Source of the DNA: Diphasiastrum complanatum
Lineage: Eukaryota > Streptophyta > Lycopodiopsida > Lycopodiales > Lycopodiaceae
Direction: 5' to 3'
Assembly: GCA_029204225.1 (NCBI GenBank)
Contig: CM055107.1
Span: 11,193,010-11,257,009, forward strand
Length of the DNA: 64,000 nt
The position numbers and the translations under genes are program-made. This document shows positions 10,711 through 22,948 of this stretch, one piece after another. A model generated the notes under the pieces. It was given only the letters and a program-made list of their open reading frames with translations. It searched no databases and was not told the DNA's origin. Every line of letters begins with the position of its first letter. The stretch's first letter is position 1.

Positions 10711-13700
10711 TATACAAAATTTTATGGACATGCACATTCACATTGAAGTTGATTCAATCATTGAGGCAATTGTCATGATCTATCTACGAAAGCTTGTGAC
10801 TATCTTTTTCAGTGGTTTTGTCATGATAATGTATGTGGTTTTGGAAATATATAATATATATAGCTCTAATGGTTTTTTTCAACCACTTTGAGCAATAGCT
10901 TCTCCATGTTTTTTAATGGATTAGTAATATGTGATTTATTATGCTTGTAAATTGCAATTATGTTTGTTAAGCATATGGAATATTCTGTGAAAACAAAACA
11001 AAATCTAAATATTTTTCATGTTGACTATGTTTTACCTCAGACAGTAAATTAGTGAATTATTACTGATACTGCAGAAGGTAAATCCGTTAGTCATCTTTTA
11101 TTGCATTACACGTTTAGTATAAATCGACTAATCAGATTCTCATTCTTTAATTCCATTCATAGCCATTGCAATAATACACAAAATAACATTTACTCATCTT
11201 TTATATGTATTATGAAGTGAATTAAGACATGAGTAAAAACAGAGATAAACAATGAAAATTACCTGAGTCTTCTTGTTCTGACTTAAGTTTCAAGGGCATG
11301 TCCATAGGTTAAGGGTCTCTTCAGCAGGTAACTGGTTCTTTACTTTTGGTGGCCCCTTCATTTTTCTTCAGCACACATCATAGTTCTTCATAAAGTGGGC
11401 ACTCAAATCCTTCACAGTTCCTCCTTTCACTCAACAATGAAGTTTCAAAGCAGACTTCCAAAACATAATTGATTGAGTAGCAATGGTCTCTCCAACGACC
11501 AACAACAAGCTTATTGTGGACAGTCACGCTACAGGTCTGATTCTCAAACTAACATCAGACAATGGCCCAAAACTGCAAGTCTGTTTCTTGAACTTTCCAA
11601 GATGCATTCATTTGATGGTAACTACAAGCGGATTCTCAGATTTTCACAGTCACTGCACACAACATTTTCATGTTGCTCAAGCAAAGTTGGAACCGAAGAT
11701 CAGACTATGAACTGACATTCCTTTAAGAATGTATTGAATTGGATAGCAGGGTCGCATCTCACAACAACAACAGATTTCACAGTAAATAGCCTTCACGTGT
11801 CAGTGAGGCACCCAATTCAGACAATAACGATGGTCACGTTTCTCCAAGAACAATAGGTTGGTATCTCATAGTAACAAAATGGCACTCCTTGTTGGACAAC
11901 AGTGATGGCCTCTCCTTCAAGTTTGACTGAATTTCAGCGTAGACAGAGTCAGACCTCCATCGCTGTCCTGTATGAGATTGGGGAACATCCGTTCTTCAAA
12001 TCTTCCAGAATTGTTTTTCAGATCTTTCACAATGATTTTAATTGCATTCAACAAATTTTTCAAAACAGCAGAGCAATAGAAGTCTGGAGGTCGCTCTTCC
12101 AATATAGGATTTGGACAACTATCAAATATTGACTGAAAGCGCTTCGTTCTTGTAACATTTAGCATCTTATTGTAATGATTCTGAGTTTCACAAATACTCA
12201 GAAGGGTCACTTCTGGATGGAAAGGAGCTTCGCTTTCTTATTAGAAGGATGAGCGAACTGATGGCTCACACGTTCAAGGATAATGGCTCTTCTCTCCTCC
12301 TTCGCCTACACATAATGAATAATGCTCTTTCTTCTCTTTGCTACCTGCTGGCTCGCGATGGCCTGCTGCTCGTTGCTCCTCCATTGGCCCGAGCGCTGAT
12401 GGTCGCCTCACATACTTCTTTGCTATCTGATGTACGCTCAGAGACAAAAGTATACTTCATTCGTAGGCTCATATGAGTGTCGCTCAAATAGTAGGCATAC
12501 TCAAAAGCCAGCTCAATTAGTTAGCACAGGTAGTTGTGACTAATCCTCTGGGAAATCAATGTTCACATAGCATGGAATGGATTTAGTGAGCCATCGCTCA
12601 ATAGTATGTAGTTGAAGTTGGAATCCATCACAATATCTTCTGGTTTATGTCAGTCTGAGCAACGATAATTGCTTTCTTTCTCAATGATTCATCTCTGAAA
12701 ATGCATTGTGAGACAAAACATTTCATTATTCGTATGTGGTCATTGCTCAGAAGTCTGTCTGTATCAATAATCATCACTGACATAGAGAGTGCAGCAAAAG
12801 ATTCTCTCCATTCTTCACCATCAGAACACTAGAATAATCTCTCCCTAGCAGAAAACAAGTCTCCTCCCTTTTTCCTACGCTCTCCCTTCTCCTCCATGAA
12901 TGCCATCGAATAACCAACCCCGCAAACACCTCTCAATGTCTCCTCCTGAGTGCATGATAGAAATCGGTTTTTCATCTTCTTTCACTTCAATATACCAAAG
13001 ACTTAAATTCCACATTGAATCTGTCGCCAACTTTATCTTGAATATTTTCATATCCATTGGACATGGACATGTCCAATGTAAATTAGTTGTTTTTCCAATC
13101 ATTGCAAATCCATAGTGTAAACTACTCCAACGACCTATGGAATGTCTCTTCTTCATAACCACCCTTTATTGAAGGGCAAAATGCATTCATAATTGTCTTC
13201 TTAGTCTTCATATTGACACAACTCTTTTATAAACTATTTTGGCCTCAAGAACCATTTTCATTTGTTACTTTGAATTGCTCCCAAAATGTAGGTATATGGG
13301 TGATGTCTTCATAAATTTAGCTGACATCCATTTTATTTTCACATATCCTGACTTAGTGCTTTTCATTCTCAACTATTGCTCCCAATTGGAACTCGAATAA
13401 TCTTCTGTGAGCAATCAGCAATTGCTTCTCAATTAAAACTTCATAAAGGCAAATATAATCCTTACCACAGCAAATCATCTGATCATCATGTTTTCAAATG
13501 CGGTAAAGACTTCTATCATTAGCTCATCGGTTACAATTCGAGAATCTACATAGTACTTTAAATTGGCGATTCTGAACTGGCAATTTCTTTCCTTTTCTTT
13601 ACTTAGACATCTTGAATCATCAACTGCTTGTCATTAGAAACTGCAAATGAACATATTTTTGTCTTCATGACCATTAACCTTAGGACATTCCTTGAACTTT

Positions 13701-15254
13701 AAGGCAGAATCTTAAAGGTACATGGGCATCTTTTATTAATCAGGATATAAATAAGATACATTTCATCATACCATATGGCAGAAAATTGCCATTTAATAAA
13801 ACTACTTAGCAACTATTGATATTATCATCCATCAAAGTCACTTATGAGTGTTGCTAAAAATAGCTTATTGCTATTTAACAGACTTACTAAAAATAGTAAA
13901 GTATAAAAAATAACTCTAATTTGTCTGATATAACTATCATTTCAAGATTGATTATGACATTTGAACCTGCCATAGAAACTTATACCTACTTTTTAACATA
14001 GCCATATTCGTATATCAATAAAAAGTGGCATAATAGCAAATTTGCGCATATGAGCTACATCTAGCACATTCTTAAATGTGAAGCATCCCCGCGAACAGTG
14101 GGAATAGTCTTTGACATTTGATTTTGTATCATAAAGCCATTGATTTAGCTTTACGATCTTTTCATCTTTTCAGCATCTCAAGGTTTTCTTCGTCAATTAA
14201 TGAGCTCAGCACACAATATAGTGTGATGCTAACCATTATTATTCAGCAACATGAATTCAAAGACCATTGATTTAGCCTTTAGATCTTTCAGCAACATTGT
14301 CTTTATCCAAAATGAAAATCTTGCATTACATCCAGCCCGTGTCTAAAGAAAATATGCTCCCACTCCCATCAAGTCATAATGTAATGCCCATCATCAAAAC
14401 CATGCATTGTTGGGAAATGTTGATGCAATTTTCATTGTCGCAACAAGATATGAATGTAGTTTCTCAGCTTCGTGTCTAGGTCTTCATATAATGTAGTCCG
14501 TGCAATGCAACCTATTCTAAAAGTTGGATCTTCGTCATTCACATTGTGAATATCTCTCAATCTCATAAAAATCTATTCACTTCTTAAATAATACATAGAT
14601 TTTTTTTTTTTTAAGCATATATTCATGCTATACCTCATAGATAGATTTTGAATTGAGATATGATATTTTCTATCCTTACAAAAGAAAATCTATGATCCAG
14701 TCATATTTCTCAAGACCTTACGAATAACAAAATGAAAAACGCTCATCATTTCTTTTTTCACTCATTTTTCCACTCATTACGCAAAAGATATCACAAATAG
14801 TCTCAATAAAAGATCCAAGATGGTCTTTAACAGCAACAAATGTCTTCGACATAGATCCATAATTATCAATAGGTATTTTCTCTTCAGTTTTTTTTTTTTT
14901 ATGCTCGCCTCCCCACTGGTAATGTTTTATCCCTTCCAAATCTTCTTATTTCCTCTCAATACCACCCTCATGAGACTATCTAACAAAAATGCCCATCCAA
15001 GGCATTAGAACATTGCATCCCATCTTCAGATCAATGCATAATGCAAGTAGGCATGAAATGCAACATATCAGTTTTTTTTTTTTATGGGATGGATGCATAC
15101 ATCACAGTGTCTAATTGATGCAAGTGTAAATTGTGGGTGTTATGCATTTATTAAATGTATCCACATATATACACATATAAATATTTATTTTACTCAAGAA
15201 CCATTCTGCACTCATCTGTTCGAGGCGTAAAACTTCCAGAAGGGCTTTGTACTT
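10711..15254. other. Long stretch without a recognisable gene
   Basis: AT-rich DNA with several poly-T runs (near 14595, 14890 and 15070). Minus-strand frames at 11917-12210 (contains PNPILEERPPDFYCSAVL) and 12875-13162 (contains HWTCPCPMDMKIFKIKLATD) look protein-like, and could be relics of one minus-strand gene, but I recognise neither. No LTR, primer site or transposase motif was found. Confidence 0.4.
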
Positions 15255-16010
15255 TTATTCCATTATTATCAATGAAATTGGATTTGCCCCTTCTAAGAAT
15301 TTGTGTTGGAACATTTCGTTCAATATTTTTCTCTCTATTACTTGTTCATCTCTGATTCGAATATATAACATTAAATCAAAATTCTTTTCCATGGATACAT
15401 TGGGATTACACCACCAATGTTCCAACTTAAGCTTTTTCGGTTTACATTTGTAACCCCATGGTCTTTCCAACCATAAATATAAATAGTTGGCATAATGTCC
15501 TACCAATCTTATTGATGAACTGCTATTAAATCTTGACCATGAATGAAACATTCTTAAACTGGCACATGCATCAGTATAGGATTCAAATGATCCCGGAATT
15601 ATAGGCCATCTGAAAAGCAAATTCTTAGACTCACTAGTAGATGCCCTTAACTCTAACTCTTGATGCACTATAGGGAATTCAGGAAGAGGAATGTATATAA
15701 CATAATTATCGAAATGTTTGCAAATTTTTTTCTTCTTTTTGTTTATATTTTTGGATATCTTTAGAAAATGAGGCACATTTTTGTCTCAACATAAATATTT
15801 CTTCAATTTGTTGAGAGTTGATAAAATTAGTAGTCCTCAATTTTTCTTCATATATGGAAGATTGGGTCTTCATTTCCAATTCTAATGACTTATATGCTCT
15901 TTGCCTTTATCACATTCTAGGGTAAGACTAATGATTTCATTATCTTTTCGTATTATAATATTTTTAAATTTTCTAATCTCATTCTTTAGCTCTTGAATAT
16001 CTAGGGGTGA
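15255..16010 (-). pseudogene. Coiled-coil/WP-IPG protein relic, homologue of 29776-30469
   Basis: Minus-strand frames from about 16010 give a charged heptad-rich region (DIQELKNEIRKFKN, then after a frameshift near 15870 LELEMKTQSSIYEEKL and INSQQIEEIFMLRQKC). An open frame 15776-15255 follows with NLLFRWPIIPGSFESY, RLVGHYANYLYLWLERP, WWCNPNV and MLYIRIRDEQVIE. These blocks align in order with the plus-strand ORF at 29776-30469, including Arg-Trp-Pro, Ile-Pro-Gly, Cys-x-Pro-Lys, Asn-Pro-Asn and the LLYI strand. Function unknown. The copy has at least one frameshift and lies just downstream of the NFD4-like pseudogene. Confidence 0.55.
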
Positions 16011-16052
16011 GTAAGTAAAGGGAGTGGATTGAGACAAAAGAAGATGAGGGGA

Positions 16053-16616
16053 CTATGTAGACATGGCCTTGGCTTTGGCATTGTTCTCTTTGGTAAAATC
16101 ACCTAGGGATGAATAGAGGGCCTTGGTCTTCCATATTAAAATAATGTCAAATACCAAGGCCAATACACAAATGCCTGCCATTATGATAAACATAAATTAA
16201 AAACAATGAGCATTCATGCAGATGAGGGTTGGTATGTGCCAAATGAGACAAAAACGTAGCCAAATTGGATGGATGGAGTATCATTAAATGTGGCATGCAT
16301 GGCCAAATATTGGTTGCCAGAAAAGGGTTTGGAGGCCTCTCCATTGTAAAGGTAGTCTGCCAAAAGGCCAAAGAAAAGGAAGAAGCCAAGAGAGATGTTG
16401 AGTATGAGGAAATTGTAGAGCATGTCGAAGTTTTTCAGGCCGAAAAGCTCTGATGTGATGGGCACGCTGATCGCTAGCCTCATGCCATAGCTGATGCCCA
16501 CGACCATCGAGCCTAGGTATGGCGATCCTGGTCATGCCATAGCCAGCAATATAAAGGCTGTTATCATTAGCATTTGTGAGGCTACTAGCCATACTGGTCT
16601 TCTTAGCCCTCTCGAC
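16053..16616 (-). pseudogene. NFD4-like major facilitator transporter, last exon pseudogene
   Basis: The exon opens after a minus-strand acceptor (TTGTTTTGCAG, ending 16617) and reads RPVWLVASQMLMITAFILLA, SMVVGISYGMRLAISVPITS, ELFGLKNFDMLYNFLILN and, after a frameshift, FIIMAGICVLALVFDIIL then a stop at 16053. I recognise this as the C-terminal membrane half of plant NODULIN/NFD4-like (NUCLEAR FUSION DEFECTIVE 4) transporters: about four transmembrane helices and a short cytosolic tail (ALYSSLGDFTKENNAKAKAM). An in-frame TGA within the first helix, the frameshift and loss of the cysteine motif usual before the last helices show it is dead. Earlier exons are not seen; copia element B lies where they should be. 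Confidence 0.75.
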
Positions 16617-16889
16617 CTGCAAAACAAATTGCAAACAAATGAAACTAGTTAGAATTAGATCTTGTGATTGGCGAAAAGTTGATAATAAACGTGGTTGATT
16701 ATGAAAAAAATTTAGACCGTAAGTTATTCAGATGATGTTTAACCTTTGCAAGAAGCTTGGCAATCACTGGCCATGGCCGACCCTTTACCCTTTTGCAAGT
16801 GATCTTGTTGTCTTGTTTTGATTTATTTCACTAGGTTGCTATACACGATGTTTAAGCTTGGTAAATGCTTGTTAGAATGTAAACGTACT

Positions 16890-18987
16890 TCTAGCTATGA
16901 TTGTTAGTGGCATTTACCCTGATGATCTTCAGTTTTTCTTGAGATCTATAGTTTAGTTTTTCATTGTCGACTGCTCCATAACAAATGCAAAAGTCCATAG
17001 TAGCTAAAAGATATCTCATGACTCTGATAAGAGCCTTCCAATGTGTTATACCAGTTAGTCATAAACTGAGTGAGAGAGTTGATTGAAAAAGCTATGTCTG
17101 GCTTGGTACAAATCATCGTGTACATAAGAGATCTTATAATAGAATGGTAAGGATACTCACGCATCTGCTGTTTCTTATGAATTGTTTGGGGACACTGGTC
17201 CTTTGACAATTTGAGTCCTGGCTCCATTGGTGAGAGAGCTAACTTGCAATTGATCAGATTATATCTTACTAAAGTGTTGTAGATGTAATGAGCTTCGCCC
17301 AGATCGGTCATGTCGAATTTGAAAGATAGCATTGTCTTCTCCTCTTTTATCAGATCGGTAATGGTGCTGAAAAGCAATGTATCATCCACGTATAATAAAA
17401 GACTACTGCACTGCTTTGAGTAAACATTTGAATCTGAAGAGCTAGGTGTATAGCCGTGATCAATGAGGAAAGTATCGATCCTTTAAAACCATGCTCGAGC
17501 AGTTGCTTCAAGCCATAAAGTGCCTTGTGGAGTTTACAAATGTGATTGTGCTTACCCTCGATAATATAAACTTCGGGTTGCACCATGTAAATGTCTTCTT
17601 CGATAACTCCATTGAGATATGATGTTTGATGTATTTCCAAATCTGTTGTAGCGGCAAATGATAGCAAAAGTTGAAGAGAAGAATGCTTGACTACTGGACT
17701 GAAGGTCTAAGTGTAATCAATGTTGTATAACTAAGAAAAACCTCTGGCTACTGGTCGTGCCTTTCTTCTATTGATGCTACCATCTGTGTTGTACTTGACT
17801 TTGAAAATCCTTTTGCAATCAACTACATTTCTGCTAGCAGGTGATTCAACAATTGTCCACATCTAGTTCTTGATAAGAGATGAATACTCTTTTTATCCAT
17901 AGCTTCTTTCCAAAGATTTGAGTCAGGCTGACTGAGTGCCTCTTGGATAGACGTCGGTTTCTGAACAAAAGATGCTGCAGACTTGTCAATATACCGATTA
18001 GGTGGTCTACTAGTCCTTGAAGATCTTCTGGGTAATATCAGAAGTTGATCGTTTTTATCATATTGTAGTTGCTGAACTGCAACATCATCGTCTTCTGATC
18101 CACCATTCATTTGTTGTTCATTGGAAGTAGAAGAGCTTGGACCTTCAATGGGAATAGTTGTCTAAGAAACTAGAAAGTTCAAAGTGTCAAGAGAATTTGA
18201 TAGGTCGGCTACATGGAAACTGCCCTTTCTTTTGAGGTCTTGAAACTGATGTTCGATGAAGATGACATTCGGCTAGTGAATATCTTCGATTCTATAGGAT
18301 CGAACAACTTTTAGGCTTGATCTGAAGTAGTGTAGCTGATGAAAACACACTTGATACTCTGGAAGTCGAACTTCTTCTTGAGATCACGAGATATCTACAC
18401 AAAAGCAGTACATCCAAAAAAGAAGGTTTGGTACCTGTCCAAACTTCGAATGGTGTTTTGTCTGAGAGGCCTTTAGTAGAGCATCTGTTCTGAATATAGG
18501 TTGCTGTTGAAACAGCTTCAGCCTAGAAGGACTTCAGAAGTGTCGCATGTGATAACATGCACTTTGCCAATTCAAGTAAGGTTCTGTTCTTTCTCTCAGT
18601 AAGACCATTTGACTGAGGCGAATAGGAAGTGATGTATTGTTGTTCAATGCCATTGTTAAGGCAATAGTTCTTGAATTATCTAATCTCAATGCTTTGATTT
18701 GTTTGCCAGTTTGATTCTCAACATGCTCTTTGGATTGTCTAAATTTGATGAAAGCCTCTAATTTCTGTTTAATGAAATAAACAATTGTTCTTTTGGAGAA
18801 TTTGTCAATAAAGGTAATAAAGTACTTTGCATCTAGCAATGAAGGAGTTTGCATAGGTCCACATATATTTGTATGAAAATATCTAACAGATCTTTTGCTG
18901 CATGCATATGGTTTGATCTAAAAGGAAACCTAGCCTGCTTTTAAAAAATGCAGCTATGACAAACAGGGAGATCAACCTTACCAGAAG
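16890..18987 (-). pseudogene. Copia B integrase and reverse transcriptase region
   Basis: Resumes after element C. A histidine/cysteine remnant (VCHSC) is followed by integrase core blocks DAKYFITFIDKFSKRTIVYF (frame 18854-18534), LRLDNSR and, in another frame, SPQSNGLTERKNRTLLELAK. Linker ORF 18110-17823 precedes reverse transcriptase: FSPVVKHSSLQLLLS, LHKALYGLKQ and YVDDTLLFS, the catalytic Asp pair being split by a frameshift at about 17390. CTKPDIAFSINSLTQF and a degraded start of RNase H end it near 16890. Confidence 0.8.
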
Positions 18988-19501
18988 TGTTATGTCCATG
19001 ACCAGTACATAGGATGCAGTATATTCCTAGTCTTGGATTCATGGTACTCTAGTGAAACAGGCCGTTAGTTATGCCACGTCATACTGGACGTGACCCAAAA
19101 GTAACTAATATCCTTGTGAGGCCCAGAACACACTAAGTGGAGTTTAGACAAGGTAATGAGATAGTGTATGCATTATCAATAGCAATTCTATGAATAGTTG
19201 GTCCATGCATAGGACTCTATTCTAGGTGAATCTATGTATAGGGAACATAGGGCTATGCATGGCTATGTGCCCATGATGCATTAGGCTCTATATAAGAAGA
19301 CCAAACTCGCCCTACTCCTCATCATGGTTCTTGATTCATTGTCAGGCTCTCACTCTACATTCATGCTTCTTGTTCCTTGGCTTGGAGGTGAGGCTTCTAG
19401 AGATTGATTGGATGCTTCTACTTGGTTGGGTGGTTTCTCCACAGTGTGTTATCCTTTTGTGTTTAGGATTTGTAAGCAGGATCTAAGGAGCTTCCATTAT
19501 A
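18988..19501 (+). repeat. 5' LTR of element C
   Basis: 514 bp, begins TGTTATGTCC and ends CCATTATA directly before the primer site. It has a TATA-like CTCTATATAAGAAG near 19287, the likely transcription start region. Confidence 0.9.
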
Positions 19502-20129
19502 GTGGTATCAAAGCAAGACTTACAAGCTTGGAGAGGTGGTGCTTTTCATTGGAGCTTGGTGGTATTCAACTAGTATTCTCATCCAAGGAGTGGAGCAAGG
19601 TTACAAGTTGGTGGATCTTCCCAAATTCAATTTGCATGTTCCATATCTCTCTCAAATTTCATTGTGTTTATGGTGAATTGTGCTAGGAAATCAATTTTGG
19701 TATCTTTTTTGGAGTTTTAGCATGTGTAACTCAAAACTAGTGAAGGATCTAAAATTTCCAGCAAGTTAATTCACTTTGAAATAGTTGAAATTCACCTGCA
19801 TGTTGGATCTTCCCATGTATTTGGATTCTAGGCTCTTTTGTGGCCAAATTTGACTTGTTTTCCATGTTTTAGGCACAAAATGGAGGGTAGAATTCAAAAT
19901 CCAGCAAGATCAGATCAATTCATTGGTTGTAACTCTGTATTTTGGATTGCATGTGGATTTGGAAAACGTTCTTGCCATTAATTTCCAATTGTGCATGGTG
20001 AAAAAACCTAGAAAGGGCTAAAATTCATGATTTTTGCTTGTCTTTTCATGAAACTAGATGGTAGGAGGTTGTTAAATATCAATTGAAGCTGGGAAAAGAT
20101 GATCCAGACAGTCTTAAATGATCTAAAAG

Positions 20130-20853
20130 AGTTCCATGAAGCCTTCACAAAACATAAGTTCTCTCTTTTAGCCTTTTTTTGGGACATAGATTTTTTGAAT
20201 ATCTTTCTCTTCGGCTTCCTGGGTTCCGATGCTGCTTGATCTAATTCGTCAAAATATTTTGCTTGGTCTGGACTGCGCTTCTTACCCTTCTTGGTTTTCA
20301 AAGTGGTTGGAATTTGTGCAAATTGCTTCCTGGATGCCACCACTGTGGAATCATATGCTTTTGCAATCCGAAACGCATCCTCGAGGATTTGAAGCACATT
20401 TCACCTGCATTTGTTTTGATAGTCGGCTGGCAAACCTAGGACAAACTGCCATAATGTCAACTTTGCATCGAATGACGGAACCCTATTCCATAGGTCCATG
20501 AATTCCTGGATATAAGAGTCTAAACTCTTTGTACCCATCTTGCAGTTCACGAACTTTAGGTAGTAGTCCACGTCATCAGCTACTACGAAAGCTTTCTTGA
20601 AAACTTCCGCAAACACATCCCATGTAGTTGGTTTCACTTGTAAATCTCGCCACTATGATGACGCTTTGCCGCGTAAGAACAACACGACACTTTCAATTTT
20701 TTTCTCATCAGGAACATCGTGCATATTGAAGTAGCTACTCCACTTGGCCAGCCAGTCCTCGATGACCTCATGTTTCTTCTCCGTCTTCTCTTCCGAACAA
20801 ATCTTCGGTTGAAAACTGAGATTGGGTGAAGACATCAATTTGACTTGATTCAA
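20130..20853 (-). pseudogene. Gypsy-type gag of element C, reversed
   Basis: Minus-strand frames 20853-20653, 20637-20401 and 20397-20130 read a retrotransposon gag: WLAKWSSYFNMHDVPDEKK, TWDVFAEVFKKAF, KFVNCKMGTKSLDSYIQEF, LTLWQFVLGLPADYQNKC, then a lysine-rich tail. The pattern W..F..F, a spaced C..G..S..Y..EF and a LP.DYQ ending is that of Ty3/gypsy-class gag. Two in-frame stops separate the frames. The tail ends at KRENLCFV where the inversion cuts it; the forward copy at 22226-22330 continues to the zinc knuckle. Confidence 0.7.
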
Positions 20854-22225
20854 AGAACCTCCATTTGCGGATCTCTCATCTGATTATGATTATTCATGTC
20901 ATTTAGTGCCGTACTCAACTGTTGACAAATCACCATATAAGATGGTGCACCTGGATTTGCAGCCTGATTCAAAGTTTCTTCGGCTATCTCGATATATCTA
21001 TCATAGAAATTACTAAATTTAGTTAATATCAGATCAAGTCATAGTGAAGTACAGTTGACCAAAAAATTGACTGACTTCAGTATGGTCAAATCACTATTTT
21101 TATTCAATTTCATAGATATTATAAGAAACTGGAGAAAACTAAAAATTTCGAGTTTTCGCACTTTTATTTTTTTTTAATTTTTTTTACGTTTTCTAAAAAT
21201 TCATAAAAAATTCACAATCAGTATTAAGCAATTGAAATCAAAAATTTGGTTCACTGTTCGATTCTTAATTTTACTTCATTAATGTCCATCAAGCATGCAA
21301 GACATGCGGCATTAAATTGATTTTTTACTTTACGAAATTTTACGTAAAATTCAGTGTTATCAAAATTGTCAACTATAAAATACAGTTTTGTATCTATCTG
21401 TCAGAGTACATGCGTATGACCACTCAAAACATATCTAACCAATCCATGCATGTCAAAATAACTCAGAGAAACCACATGCAGACATTCCATGCAAGCACAG
21501 TACTTCAAAATAGAAAATTGTCATGCATGCAATTAGAACAATTGGACATTTTGCCAATTTTGCTCTCAAAATTACAAACTTAAGATGCTCATATCTTTGG
21601 CTACAGGACACCAAATTGGATGCTATAAAGCTTAGTATAGAGGGAGACCCAGTGAACAAGACACTTGCCATTCATCCTGCCACCTAGGACTCACACGTGC
21701 GAGTTCAGAACAACCAATTAAGCTGTAGGAGGGCACACTTTTTCTAGACCATATTGTCAAAAAAACGTGCAAACACTCAACCAAGCTGTAAAGTGATGAT
21801 CCAAACAGTCTTAAATGATCTAAAAGAGTTCCATGAAGCCTTCATACAGATCCTACGAAGCAGTATGGGCTGAGAACCATGATTTCTTGGTTTCTAGAAG
21901 TCAAAATTGCTACAAACTTGATGGAATTGAAACATAAGTCTCCCATCAATTTACAGGTCTGATAGCTTGTTGGGAAGGTAAAAAAGAATACAAATCATGC
22001 TGCGAAAAATCCAAGATGATCCCCTTATGGATTTAGAGAAATCCATTCCCCAAAATTCACCAAAATTGGTCAATTTTTGACACTTTTTGACTTCCTACAA
22101 ACCCAATTGCTGGAATTCTTGGCTCTAATTTCTAGGACAACTTCAAAAGACTATGATTCATCTTTTCCTAGCTTCAATTGATGTTTAACAACCTCCTACC
22201 ATCCAATTTCATGAAAAAACAAGCA

Positions 22226-22332
22226 AAAAATCTATGTCCTGGGAAAAGGCTAAAAGAGAGAACTTATGTTTTGTCTGTAAGAAGCCTGGACATATGATGA
22301 AATTTTGTTCAGAAAGGAAGAAAGAGTACTGA
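22226..22332 (+). pseudogene. Forward zinc-knuckle end of element C gag
   Basis: Reads AKRENLCFVCKKPGHMMKFC then a stop near 22330: a CX2CX4HX4C knuckle that binds RNA in gag. The first half duplicates, in the opposite orientation, the gag end at about 20150, marking the inversion junction. Confidence 0.7.
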
Positions 22333-22424
22333 GGATGATGATTCGTGGGAGAGAGTTGATAGCATAAAGAAGAATTTCCCGAATTTTAGTTTCTAAGGAT
22401 AGAAACAGTTTAAGGAGAGAAGAA

Positions 22425-22948
22425 TGTTATGTCTATGACCAGTACATAAAATACAGTATACTCCTAGTCTTGGATACATGGTACTCCAGTGAAACAAGCT
22501 GTTAGTTATGCCACATCATACTGGACGTGACCCGAAAGTAACTAATATCTTTGTGAGGCCCAAAACACACTAAGTGGATTTTAGACAAGGTAATGAGACA
22601 GTGTATGCATGTGTAGAGTTATCAATAGCAATTTCTATGAATAGTTGGTCCATGCATAGGACTCTATTCTAGGTGAATCTATGTATAGGGAACATAGGGC
22701 TATGCATGGCTATGTGCCCATGATGCATTAGGCTCTATATAAGAGGATCAAACTCGCCCTACTCCTCATCATGTTTCTTGATTTATTGACAGGCTCTCAC
22801 TCTACATTCATGTTTCTTGTTCCTTGGCTTGTGGGTGAGGCTTCTAGAGATTGATTGGATGCTTCTACTTGGTTGGGTGGTTTCTCCACAGTGTGTTATC
22901 CTTTTGTGTTTAGGATTTGTAAGCAGGATCTAAGGAGCTTCCTTTATA
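22425..22948 (+). repeat. 3' LTR of element C
   Basis: 524 bp, preceded by a purine tract and followed by the target duplication. It carries a short extra GTGTAGAG-containing segment relative to the 5' LTR; other differences are scattered substitutions. Confidence 0.9.

Larger units (their letters stand above)
18988..22948 (+). mobile_element. LTR element C, gag-only, inserted in copia B, with internal inversion
   Basis: LTRs at 18988-19501 (514 bp) and 22425-22948 (524 bp) are nearly identical, start TGTTATGTC and end TTATA. The flanking 5 bases are identical, AGAAG at 18983-18987 and 22949-22953, a perfect target duplication. A primer site TGGTATCAAAGC follows the 5' LTR at 19503, and a purine tract AAGGAGAGAAGAA precedes the 3' LTR. 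The only coding sequence is gag; no protease, integrase or reverse transcriptase is present. Most of gag lies reversed on the minus strand while its zinc knuckle lies forward, so the interior has been inverted. It would depend on proteins from another element. Confidence 0.9.
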
